Shown here one piece after another: positions 1-6,350 of a stretch of 14,426 nucleotides of DNA (positions within the stretch are counted from its first letter, which is position 1; each line of letters begins with the position of its first letter). The translations under genes and the position numbers were made by a program. The DNA comes from Bdellovibrionales bacterium. GTDB lineage: Bacteria > Bdellovibrionota > JAFGOL01. The notes under the pieces are model-generated. The model made no database searches, had not been told where the DNA came from, and saw only the letters and a program-made list of their open reading frames with translations. The stretch lies in NCBI GenBank assembly GCA_022710165.1, contig JAKLHL010000018.1, positions 1-14,426 on the forward strand, read 5' to 3'.

Positions 1-43
1 CACCGAGCAGCGTTTTGTTCATGATCACGTTCTTTAAACTCAT
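1..43 (-). CDS. 5' end of an unidentified minus-strand gene (partial)
   Basis: Only the first 14 codons lie in the window, reading MSLKNVIMNKTLLG on the minus strand. The start is supported by a near-consensus AGGAGG Shine-Dalgarno (complement of 53-58), 9 nt before the ATG at 41-43. A second in-frame ATG at 20-22 has no such site. The fragment is too short to assign a family. The gene diverges from murJ across a 247-bp region, so both could be controlled from the dyad elements there. What is seen is the ribosome-binding site and the open frame; that it is a real gene is inference. Confidence 0.6.
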   Translation of the reverse strand, partial: MSLKNVIMNKTLLG

Positions 44-171
44 TCCAATATCCCTCCTAGTTATACTAATAAACAATAATACCTACTACTTACTAAGCAA
101 TCTCCGTGCCAAAAAAATATTTATTAATATCAACTATTTAAATAAAAGCTAAATGCTCGGGCACAGTACTT

Positions 172-189
172 TTGCACCAAATGGTACAA
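172..189. promoter_or_regulatory. Operator-like dyad, copy 1
   Basis: TTGCACC-AAAT-GGTACAA is an imperfect inverted repeat with 7-nt arms matching at 6 of 7 positions. A near-identical copy lies at 245-262. The two copies start exactly 73 bp apart, close to seven helical turns. Because 73 is not a multiple of three, the two copies would fall in different codon frames, so they are not a coding repeat. The arrangement looks like a binding site for a dimeric transcription factor; the factor is unknown. Confidence 0.5.
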
Positions 190-244
190 AGTTTTATCCC
201 TCTAAAGAGCCCAATAAGCGCCAAAAACCCTTTAAAACAATGAA

Positions 245-262
245 TTGCACCTCAAGGTACAC
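245..262. promoter_or_regulatory. Operator-like dyad, copy 2
   Basis: TTGCACC-TCAA-GGTACAC repeats copy 1 in both half-sites, with only the central four bases and the last base changed. It ends 28 bp before the murJ start chosen here, where a bound protein could repress or activate murJ transcription. TTGCAC at 245-250 could also act as a -35 hexamer, but no convincing -10 follows at the right distance. Confidence 0.5.
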
Positions 263-290
263 AACTTTTGCTTTGCGAAAGGCTAAAACA

Positions 291-1829
291 ATGTCTATTC
301 TATTCAAGATGTCAGACAGAAGATCAATAAAAAGAGCCTTACTCATATTTAGCGGTGGCACCTTTTTAAGCAGGATAACCGGCCTGATAAGGGACATAAC
401 CGCAGCCGCTTTCTTTACAAGCAGTGAAAACGACATCTGGGTCGTGGCCTTCAGGATCCCTAACCTTTTGAGAGGCATACTCGCTGAAGGTACAACCAAC
501 ATGGCCGTGGTGCCTGTGCTAACCGATGCGCTCAAAGAAAGCAAAGAAAAGGCCATAAGGGTATCAAACTCAATCTTCACGACGTTCTTTATAATACTAT
601 CAGTTGTTACCATACTCGGTGTCATCTTCACCCCTCAAATAGTTAACTTAATAGTCTCTGATTTTGACAAGGTGCCGGGCAAACTGCAAACGACGATAAA
701 CCTTACAAGGATAATGTTCCCATACATCCTTTTGATAGGCCTTACTGCCTTTTGCATGGGGTCGCTTAACAGCATAGGACATTTCTTTGCATCGTCGATA
801 CATCCAGTTTTTCTTAATGTTTCTTTGATAATTTTTGCTTACACGAGTTATCTTTTCCACCCAAGGGTGTCTGCAATAGCATGGGCTGTAATTGTAGGAG
901 GTATTTTCCAGCTATTGATACACATACCGTACCTTAGAAAATATGACTTCATGCCTCACTTTACGACGAACTTTGAGAAGAAAGAACTTTTAAAGACCTG
1001 GAAGCTCTTCGCTCCCTCGTTGCTGAGCATCTCTGTGGTCCCTATAACCGTAATGATGAACACATACTTTGCTTCCATAGTAGGACCTGGAACCATAAGC
1101 CACTTTTTCTGGTCAGACAGGCTGGTACAGTTCCCCATAGGTATATTCGCTGTGGCACTGGGAACAGCTATACTGCCAGTACTCTCAAGGTGCGCCGATG
1201 ACCATGAGAAACTTAAAAGTAATTACTCATATGCTTTCAAGATCTGTGTTCTTTTCCTCCTGCCTGCTACGGCAGGATTGATGGCGATATCACTGCCTCT
1301 AGTAAAGGTCGGGTTCCAGCACGGCAATTTCAATTGGGCAGATACTGTTAGCACTTCATCGTCGCTGTTCGTCTTGATGCTTACCTTGCTCCCATCAGGC
1401 ATAATAAGGATAACAGTACCGCTTTACTACTCCATGAAGGATTCTCTAAGACCTGCAATATTCTCTCTGATAGGATTGACCATTAACATCATCATCTGCT
1501 TTACGACCGTTCACAAGATAGGCATCATAGGCATTTCTTTTGCAGTTTCAGCGGCGAGCTGTTTGAACGCAAGCCTGCTCCTTATATATTTTTCAAAGAA
1601 GTATTCAAAATTAAGGCCGATAGATTTTTCATTCCTGGGCAAGATGATCTTTATATCAGTAATGACTTTCATAGGCGCATACATAGTCGTATATCTTAGG
1701 GACTGGAGCATCAGGGGTGAGTTCATGCTTGATGCGATATATCTTGTTTGCGCGGTCGGACTTGGGTTCACTTTTTTTGCGGTCAGCACCCTGCTCTTAA
1801 AGGTAAGACAGGATATACAAAAACCTTAG
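291..1829 (+). CDS. murJ: Lipid II flippase MurJ (MviN)
   Basis: MurJ is the polytopic inner-membrane protein that moves lipid II, the peptidoglycan precursor, to the periplasmic face. From the ATG at 291 the product is 512 aa, essentially the usual family length with its 14 expected membrane segments. The N-terminal signature is clear: SRITGLIRD at about residues 27-35 (Arg28 and Arg34 correspond to the essential arginines in TM1), then NDIWVVAFRIPNLLR at 47-61. A later DRLVQFPIGIFAVALG block corresponds to the TM7-8 region. The frame stays open upstream to an ATG at 153, but those 46 residues are polar, atypical of MurJ and cross the dyad elements. GAAAGG at 277-282 supports 291; an ATG at 309 has no ribosome-binding site. 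The gene ends 2 bp from the converging mutase gene, leaving no room for a terminator. Confidence 0.93.
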   Translation: MSILFKMSDRRSIKRALLIFSGGTFLSRITGLIRDITAAAFFTSSENDIWVVAFRIPNLLRGILAEGTTNMAVVPVLTDALKESKEKAIRVSNSIFTTFFIILSVVTILGVIFTPQIVNLIVSDFDKVPGKLQTTINLTRIMFPYILLIGLTAFCMGSLNSIGHFFASSIHPVFLNVSLIIFAYTSYLFHPRVSAIAWAVIVGGIFQLLIHIPYLRKYDFMPHFTTNFEKKELLKTWKLFAPSLLSISVVPITVMMNTYFASIVGPGTISHFFWSDRLVQFPIGIFAVALGTAILPVLSRCADDHEKLKSNYSYAFKICVLFLLPATAGLMAISLPLVKVGFQHGNFNWADTVSTSSSLFVLMLTLLPSGIIRITVPLYYSMKDSLRPAIFSLIGLTINIIICFTTVHKIGIIGISFAVSAASCLNASLLLIYFSKKYSKLRPIDFSFLGKMIFISVMTFIGAYIVVYLRDWSIRGEFMLDAIYLVCAVGLGFTFFAVSTLLLKVRQDIQKP

Positions 1830-1831
1830 TT

Positions 1832-3172
1832 TCAGCTTCTTATTATGTTAAGGATGGAATCCCTTAGCTCTTCCATCTTTTTCTTGTCATAGGCTTCACA
1901 ATTAAGTCTTAACAAAGGCTCCGTATTGCTCTTCCTTATGTTCGCCCACCAGTCCTTGGCCACAAAACTTATGCCGTCTATTTCCAATATCTCGTCGCAC
2001 TTTTTATCAAAGACCGCACGGACCTGTTTAATTTTTGCGTCAGGGTCAGCCACCTTTGAATTGATCTCTCCGCTTATATAATAGGCGCTGGTCTCTTCCA
2101 TGGCCTTTTCAAGGCTGATATTATAGTCGCTGAGAACTTTAAGCAGTATCAGCGTGGTAAGGTTGCCTGAGTCAAAATAAGCATCCTTGTACTTGAAGTA
2201 ATAATGTCCGCTCACTTCTCCGCCGAACTCAGCCCCTATCTCTTTCATGAAAAGCTTTGCAAAGGCATGACCGACCTTTCCCATCCTGGAACTACCGCCC
2301 ATTTTCTCTACAGTGTCCTTTACATATCTTGAGCATCTTACATCGTAAGCTATTATGGCCTTTGGATGTTTTTTAAGGACCTCTTTTGCCAAAAGACCGA
2401 GGATAAAATCGCCGCTGCAGAACTTACCCTTGCCGTCAACAAAGAAAGCCCTGTCAACGTCGCCGTCAAGTCCTACACCTACATCCGCCCCGACCTCCCT
2501 TACCTTGGCCTCAAGATCTTTCCTGTTATGTTCTTCTAATGGATTTGCCTCATGATTAGGGAAATTACCGTCGGGTTCAAAAAAGAGCGGAGTTACCTTT
2601 AAAGGTGAACCCGCCAAAAGTTTTGGGATTATCAAACCGCCCATGCCGTTCCCAGCGTCTATAACTACTGACAATGGCTTTAATTCGCTCGGTTTCACGA
2701 ACGAATGCATGAACTTAATGAACTCGTCCAAGAGGTCCACTTTCTTTAACGAACCAGGTTTTGTATTATTAGAGAAAGAACCGTTCCTTACCACAGTCTC
2801 TATATCTGCAAGTCCGCTCTCTATGCCGATAGGGACCGCATTCTTTCTTGTGAACTTAAAACCATTATATTCCTTAGGATTATGGGATGCTGTCACCATT
2901 ATGGCCCCGTCAGTCCCAAGATTTATGGATGCAAAATAGAGCATATCCGTACTTGCAAGGCCTATGTCCGTAACGTCGGCGCCTGAGTCCCTGAGCCCTT
3001 TTATAAGGCTGTCCCCCAGCGGCCCAGAGGATTCCCTCATGTCACGGCCCACAGCGACGGTCTTAGCCCCAAGATAATATACAAAAGCCCTGCCTATCTT
3101 GTAAGCAAGGTCCTCATCTATGTCCTTTTTGTAAAGTCCTCTAACATCGTATGCCTTGAACGGATGAGCCAT
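1832..3172 (-). CDS. manB: Phosphomannomutase/phosphoglucomutase
   Basis: A 446-aa alpha-D-phosphohexomutase that interconverts hexose 6- and 1-phosphates to feed nucleotide-sugar synthesis for surface polysaccharides. All four signature loops are present. TASHNP at 94-99 carries the phosphoserine Ser96; DGDVDR at 236-241 is the Mg2+ loop; GEVSGH at 318-323 is the sugar-binding loop; SNTEP at 415-419 is the phosphate-binding loop. Length and the GEVSGH loop fit the ManB/AlgC PMM/PGM group better than phosphoglucosamine mutase, but mannose versus glucose preference cannot be read from sequence. GGAGG (complement of 3182-3186) lies 9 nt before the start. A promoter is visible at 3195-3222. The gene appears to be a single transcription unit, convergent with murJ. 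Confidence 0.93.
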   Translation of the reverse strand: MAHPFKAYDVRGLYKKDIDEDLAYKIGRAFVYYLGAKTVAVGRDMRESSGPLGDSLIKGLRDSGADVTDIGLASTDMLYFASINLGTDGAIMVTASHNPKEYNGFKFTRKNAVPIGIESGLADIETVVRNGSFSNNTKPGSLKKVDLLDEFIKFMHSFVKPSELKPLSVVIDAGNGMGGLIIPKLLAGSPLKVTPLFFEPDGNFPNHEANPLEEHNRKDLEAKVREVGADVGVGLDGDVDRAFFVDGKGKFCSGDFILGLLAKEVLKKHPKAIIAYDVRCSRYVKDTVEKMGGSSRMGKVGHAFAKLFMKEIGAEFGGEVSGHYYFKYKDAYFDSGNLTTLILLKVLSDYNISLEKAMEETSAYYISGEINSKVADPDAKIKQVRAVFDKKCDEILEIDGISFVAKDWWANIRKSNTEPLLRLNCEAYDKKKMEELRDSILNIIRS

Positions 3173-3194
3173 CTATCTGTACCTCCAGGGGCTT

Positions 3195-3222
3195 TTTATA
3201 TCCTTTTATCTATAGTTGACAA
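3195..3222 (-). promoter_or_regulatory. Sigma70-like promoter for the mutase gene
   Basis: On the minus strand, TTGTCA (complement of 3217-3222, 5/6 to consensus) is followed after 16 bp by TATAAA (complement of 3195-3200, 5/6). The predicted start is near 3188, just at the Shine-Dalgarno region, so the leader is short. The -35 overlaps that of the opposing promoter. Confidence 0.5.
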
Positions 3223-3243
3223 GTACTTAAAGTTTTTGATAAA
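3216..3243 (+). promoter_or_regulatory. Sigma70-like promoter for the zinc-ribbon gene
   Basis: A perfect TTGACA at 3216-3221 is followed after 16 bp by GATAAA at 3238-3243 (4/6). The start would fall near 3250, about 40 nt ahead of the ATG at 3289. The palindrome AAGTACTT at 3221-3228 sits immediately downstream of the -35 and could be part of an operator. Confidence 0.55.
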
Positions 3244-3288
3244 GTGGGCGCGGTCTTAAAGGCTAGTAAATCATTTGGAGGATTTTAT

Positions 3289-3498
3289 ATGGGAAAGGGA
3301 AACAACACTGCCGAGAACATGAACAGAGGCAAATTAACGGTTAAATGCCCTGCCGCTAACTGCGGAAAGGATATGGAACTTGTAAAAGCTAAAGGCGCTT
3401 CTGGCGGCGGTATGTACCTTGTATGCCCAACTTGCGGCAACAGGATCAAGTACACAAAAGGCGTTTACAAGAACTACGAATACTATACAAAGATCTGA
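3289..3498 (+). CDS. Small zinc-ribbon protein, unknown function
   Basis: A 69-aa protein with two cysteine pairs, Cys20/Cys25 (CPAANC, an unusual C-x4-C) and Cys46/Cys49 (CPTC, C-x2-C). They are separated by a Gly-rich turn, the layout of a single zinc ribbon. The first 15 residues are polar and look disordered, and the tail ends in a Tyr-rich KNYEYYTKI. The start is set by GGAGGA at 3277-3282, 6 nt before ATG 3289; the frame runs open to 3244 but without a ribosome-binding site there. It has its own promoter (3216-3243). A nucleic-acid or protein contact role is only an inference from the ribbon. No enzyme domain is present. Confidence 0.75.
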   Translation: MGKGNNTAENMNRGKLTVKCPAANCGKDMELVKAKGASGGGMYLVCPTCGNRIKYTKGVYKNYEYYTKI

Positions 3499-3506
3499 CG
3501 CTGTAG

Positions 3507-3515
3507 TGCTATCAA
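3507..3515 (+). promoter_or_regulatory. Possible extended -10 for a leaderless transcript
   Basis: TGCTATCAA carries the extended -10 TG followed by TATCAA (4/6 to TATAAT). It ends exactly 6 nt before the ATG at 3522. There is no Shine-Dalgarno in that interval, so a transcript starting on or next to the ATG would explain the layout. The upstream gene could also read through. Confidence 0.3.
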
Positions 3516-3521
3516 ACTTTT

Positions 3522-3734
3522 ATGGATTTTCTTTTTTCTGAAGATTTCAAGAAAGAGGTCAAGGTCTATAATCTTAAGTACAAGTGTATTGACTGCGAGC
3601 ACTTTAACGAACCAGAACAAAAATGCTCTTTTGAATACCCGATAGAACAGCACCACTACTTCTACATAATGGACTACGGCAACAAACACACCCCGCGCTT
3701 TTCTTTCTGCAAGCACTTCGAGATCAACGAATAA
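3522..3734 (+). CDS. Small Cys/His-rich protein, unknown function
   Basis: A 70-aa protein with Cys22, Cys25, Cys35 and Cys63 (spacing C-x2-C-x9-C-x27-C) plus several His (27, 44, 45, 56, 65), consistent with one bound zinc or an Fe-S cofactor. The motifs CIDCEHF near the middle and FCKHFEI near the end look like two halves of one metal site. Composition is acidic and aromatic, with no signal peptide or membrane segment. It begins 23 nt after the zinc-ribbon gene and has no visible Shine-Dalgarno, so it is either translated from a leaderless transcript or poorly coupled to its neighbour. Nothing identifies a function. The palindromic element follows it. Confidence 0.65.
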   Translation: MDFLFSEDFKKEVKVYNLKYKCIDCEHFNEPEQKCSFEYPIEQHHYFYIMDYGNKHTPRFSFCKHFEINE

Positions 3735-3764
3735 CACACAACTAGAGCCTGAGCATAAAGTTAA

Positions 3765-3770
3765 TATAAT
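3765..3770 (+). promoter_or_regulatory. Perfect -10 hexamer ahead of the palindrome
   Basis: TATAAT is an exact consensus -10 ending 1 nt before the 5' arm of the palindromic element. It predicts a transcript start near 3777, inside the first bases of the stem. No good -35 is found at 16-18 bp (best TAGAGC, 3/6), so promoter activity is uncertain in this AT-rich stretch. Confidence 0.35.
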
Positions 3771-3771
3771 A

Positions 3772-3919
3772 GTGTGCAAGAAACTAAAAAGATTTTTCGA
3801 AACCATCGCGCAGCGTAGCGTGGGGCCGAGCTAGCGCAGGGTTCACGCGAAGCGAGTCGTAGGCGGCTGCGTTAGCAGAACGCCGAGGTTGAGAAAAGTC
3901 TTTTTAGTTTTTTGCACAC
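3772..3919 (+). repeat. 148-bp palindromic element (MITE-like or structured RNA)
   Basis: Terminal arms 3772-3798 and 3893-3919 are inverted repeats matching at 25 of 27 positions. Both exceptions (3780/3911 and 3793/3898) become G-U pairs in plus-strand RNA but A-C mismatches in minus-strand RNA. A facing GA/GA internal loop (3799-3800 with 3891-3892) and a 4-bp helix (3801-3804 with 3887-3890) continue the stem. The core 3805-3886 is about two-thirds G+C against AT-rich flanks. It holds a hairpin at 3862-3884 (GGCG and CTGC paired with GCAG and CGCC around a GTTA loop) and a possible GCGTG/CACGC helix (3818-3822 with 3844-3848). No coding frame, clear target-site duplication or second copy is seen here. 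It lies between converging genes and might act as a terminator, though no U-run directly follows a hairpin. Confidence 0.75.
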
Positions 3920-3927
3920 ATCTAATT

Positions 3928-6315
3928 TTACTTTAAGCAGAGCTTAACTACGTCGTTCATATCCTTAACGAACAGGAACTTTACCTTGCTCTTTATCTTT
4001 TCTGGGATGTCCCTAAGGTCTTTTTTGTTCTCTTCAGGGAGTATTATCCTCTTAACATTGTTCCTTACTGCTGCGATGACTTTCTCTTTAATACCACCTA
4101 CAGGGAGGACCTTCCCGACTATGCTAAGTTCTCCCGTCATGGCAAGATCAGGAGCGACCTTTTTATTTAGAGCAACACTTATGAGCGAAAGACACATCGT
4201 TATTCCTGCAGAAGGGCCGTCCTTTGGCACAGCGCCTCCAGGAATATGAAGGTGCACCTCGTTCTCATCAAAGAATTTTGCACTGCCTTTTCTGTGGATG
4301 GAGACCCATTTTTTAGCATAAGTATATGCTATCATTGCTGATTCTTTCATTACCCCGCCAAGCTGACCGGTATATTTAAAGTCGCCTTTTTGGGCCTCTA
4401 TGGAGCTTGCCTCAACAAAGAGGACATCTCCACCATAAGCAGTCCATGCAAGACCGGTGACGACGCCAGGGACATCTATGCGGCGCTTACTCTCATCGCT
4501 GAACTTGTGGGCGCCAAGATATTTTTCTATGTTCTTGGCGTTAAAGTCCAAGGCCTTCTTTTTGCCGCCTTCTGCAACGCTCATTGCCGTCTTTCTCATC
4601 AGCGACGACACACTCTTTTCAAGAAGTCTTATCCCTGGGTCCCTTGCATACTTATCTATGATGAGCTTTACGACCTCTCTTGAAAGCGTAAAGTCGCTCT
4701 TTTTAAGACCGTGCTTCTTTAAGAGCTTCGGTATCAGGTATTTCTCGGCGATGGTTATCTTTTCTTCCATTATATAGCCCGGGAACTCTATCAACTCCAT
4801 CCTGTCATACAGCGCCGGTGGTATGGTATCTATTGCGTTCGCGGTACATATAAAAAGTACCTGTGAAAGATCAAAACCCACATCAAGATAGTGGTCAACA
4901 AAGTTAAAGTTCTGCTCAGGGTCCAAGACCTCAAGCAGCGCCGCTGCAGGGTCGCCTTGAAAACTTATGCCGAGTTTGTCCACTTCGTCCAGCATCACCA
5001 CCGGATTCTTTGTACCGACCCTTTTCATGCCCTGCATGATCTTGCCCGGCATGGAGCCTATATAGGTCCTTCTGTGGCCTTTTATCTCTGCCTCATCCCT
5101 CATACCGCCGAGGCTGAAACGGTAGAACTTCCTGTCCATGGCCTCTGCGATGGCTAGGCCAAGAGATGTTTTTCCAACCCCCGGAGGTCCGAGGAATAAA
5201 AGGATGTTCCCTTCATACTTTTCATTTAACCTTCTTACAGCGAGGTATTCCAGTATCCTCTCTTTTACCTTATCAAGGCCATAGTGGTACTTGTCCATCA
5301 CGGACCTTGCTTTCTTTATATCAAGGCTGTCCTTACTCATGTTCTTCCATGGAAGGGTCACGAGCCAGTCTATGTAATTCCTGGTCACTGAATATTCAGG
5401 AGAGGCCTCTGGTATCATGGCAAGCTTTTCAAGCTCTTCATTGACGACCTTTGCGCCCTCTTCGCTGATACCGCTTTCCTTGAACTTTTCCTTAAGCTTG
5501 CTTATGTCTAGTGATTTTTCGTCCTGCTCATAGCCGAGCTCCTTCTTTATTACCTTTAGCTGTTCCTTTAGGAAGTAGTCCCTCTGCATGGCAGAGATCT
5601 TGTCGTTAACCTCTTTGGTTATCTTGCTCTGCAGTTCGCTTACTTCCTGTTCTTTCTTGAGGTAGGTCAGGAGCATCCTGAACCTTTCTTTAACGTCGAC
5701 CACCTCAAGGTACTTTTGCGCCGCCTCTGGCTCAAGCCCTATGGTAAAAGTTATCAGGTCGGCCATCATCCCAAGTGTTGGAACGTTTATCATGGCAAGC
5801 CTTAATTCGTCGCTGAATACTGGATTGGTCTGTGAAAGTGATTTAACTATGGACCTGACGGAGCGGGAAAGCGCATCCATCTCTATGTCCTTTGTGATGA
5901 CATCCTCCATATATTCAACTTTAGCGACTATGAAAGGTGTATCCTTTATGAACTGCTCGACCTTGAACCTCTTTGCACCCTGAAGCAGTACACTGGTGCC
6001 TCCGTCAGACATATTTATCTTCTTTAGTATCTTTGCCGTAACTCCGACAGAATAAAGGTCTTTTATGCTCGGGTTCTTGGAACCGGCCTTTGTCATTATA
6101 AGCGCTATGTGCCCCGTCTGGCTCATCGCTATCTCTACCGCCTTGACCAGGGTACCTGGAGGCAGGATTATGGGTGCCACAAGGCCAGGGAATACCGGAG
6201 CGTTGTTAAGATGTATGACCGGGAGCGTGGTAGGAAGTATGCTCCCCGCTTGAGCCAAGACCTTTTCGCCACGGCCTATCTTGTTCGTACCTTCTTTTTT
6301 TTCTTCATCAAACAT
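3928..6315 (-). CDS. lon: ATP-dependent protease La (Lon)
   Basis: Lon is the cytoplasmic AAA+ serine protease that unfolds and degrades damaged and regulatory proteins as a hexamer. All parts of the 795-aa protein are intact: N-terminal substrate domain (about 30-220), coiled-coil linker (about 220-310), Walker A GPPGVGKTS at 376-384, Walker B VVMLDEVDK at 439-447, an arginine-finger region near Arg505, and the protease domain from about 600. The catalytic dyad is Ser702 (in KDGPSAG) and Lys745 (in GGIKEK), the same 43-residue spacing as in E. coli Lon. GAGGGG (complement of 6326-6331) lies 10 nt before the start. Only 35 bp separate its start codon from the divergent gene at 6351. No CIRCE-type heat-shock operator was recognised there. 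Confidence 0.97.
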   Translation of the reverse strand: MFDEEKKEGTNKIGRGEKVLAQAGSILPTTLPVIHLNNAPVFPGLVAPIILPPGTLVKAVEIAMSQTGHIALIMTKAGSKNPSIKDLYSVGVTAKILKKINMSDGGTSVLLQGAKRFKVEQFIKDTPFIVAKVEYMEDVITKDIEMDALSRSVRSIVKSLSQTNPVFSDELRLAMINVPTLGMMADLITFTIGLEPEAAQKYLEVVDVKERFRMLLTYLKKEQEVSELQSKITKEVNDKISAMQRDYFLKEQLKVIKKELGYEQDEKSLDISKLKEKFKESGISEEGAKVVNEELEKLAMIPEASPEYSVTRNYIDWLVTLPWKNMSKDSLDIKKARSVMDKYHYGLDKVKERILEYLAVRRLNEKYEGNILLFLGPPGVGKTSLGLAIAEAMDRKFYRFSLGGMRDEAEIKGHRRTYIGSMPGKIMQGMKRVGTKNPVVMLDEVDKLGISFQGDPAAALLEVLDPEQNFNFVDHYLDVGFDLSQVLFICTANAIDTIPPALYDRMELIEFPGYIMEEKITIAEKYLIPKLLKKHGLKKSDFTLSREVVKLIIDKYARDPGIRLLEKSVSSLMRKTAMSVAEGGKKKALDFNAKNIEKYLGAHKFSDESKRRIDVPGVVTGLAWTAYGGDVLFVEASSIEAQKGDFKYTGQLGGVMKESAMIAYTYAKKWVSIHRKGSAKFFDENEVHLHIPGGAVPKDGPSAGITMCLSLISVALNKKVAPDLAMTGELSIVGKVLPVGGIKEKVIAAVRNNVKRIILPEENKKDLRDIPEKIKSKVKFLFVKDMNDVVKLCLK

Positions 6316-6342
6316 TGACTTATATCCCCTCTCAGCAATAAT
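6315..6342 (+). promoter_or_regulatory. Promoter for a probably leaderless mRNA
   Basis: TTGACT at 6315-6320 (5/6) and AATAAT at 6337-6342 (5/6) are 16 bp apart. Transcription would start close to the ATG at 6351, which has no Shine-Dalgarno. The -35 overlaps the last base of the lon start codon on the other strand, so polymerase binding here and lon expression probably compete. Confidence 0.4.
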
Positions 6343-6350
6343 ATATTATC

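Noticed and set aside
153..290. In-frame extension giving MurJ 46 extra N-terminal residues
   Set aside because: The stretch is polar and unlike MurJ N-termini, overlaps both dyad elements, and lacks a good ribbon-binding-site-equivalent (Shine-Dalgarno) at 153; ATG 291 has GAAAGG and gives the normal family length.
3862..3919. Classic intrinsic terminator for the gene at 3522 or for lon
   Set aside because: The GC hairpin at 3862-3884 is separated from the nearest T-run by about 16 nt, and no U-run directly follows the outer stem on either strand; termination by another route remains possible.
4253..4260. GGTGCACC palindrome resembling half of the murJ dyads
   Set aside because: It lies inside conserved Lon codons (HLHIPGG), has no N4 centre and no second half-site.
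4390..5444. Several plus-strand open frames of 88-106 codons opposite lon
   Set aside because: They lie antisense to conserved Lon coding sequence, show no family motifs and lack start signals; they reflect codon bias on the other strand.
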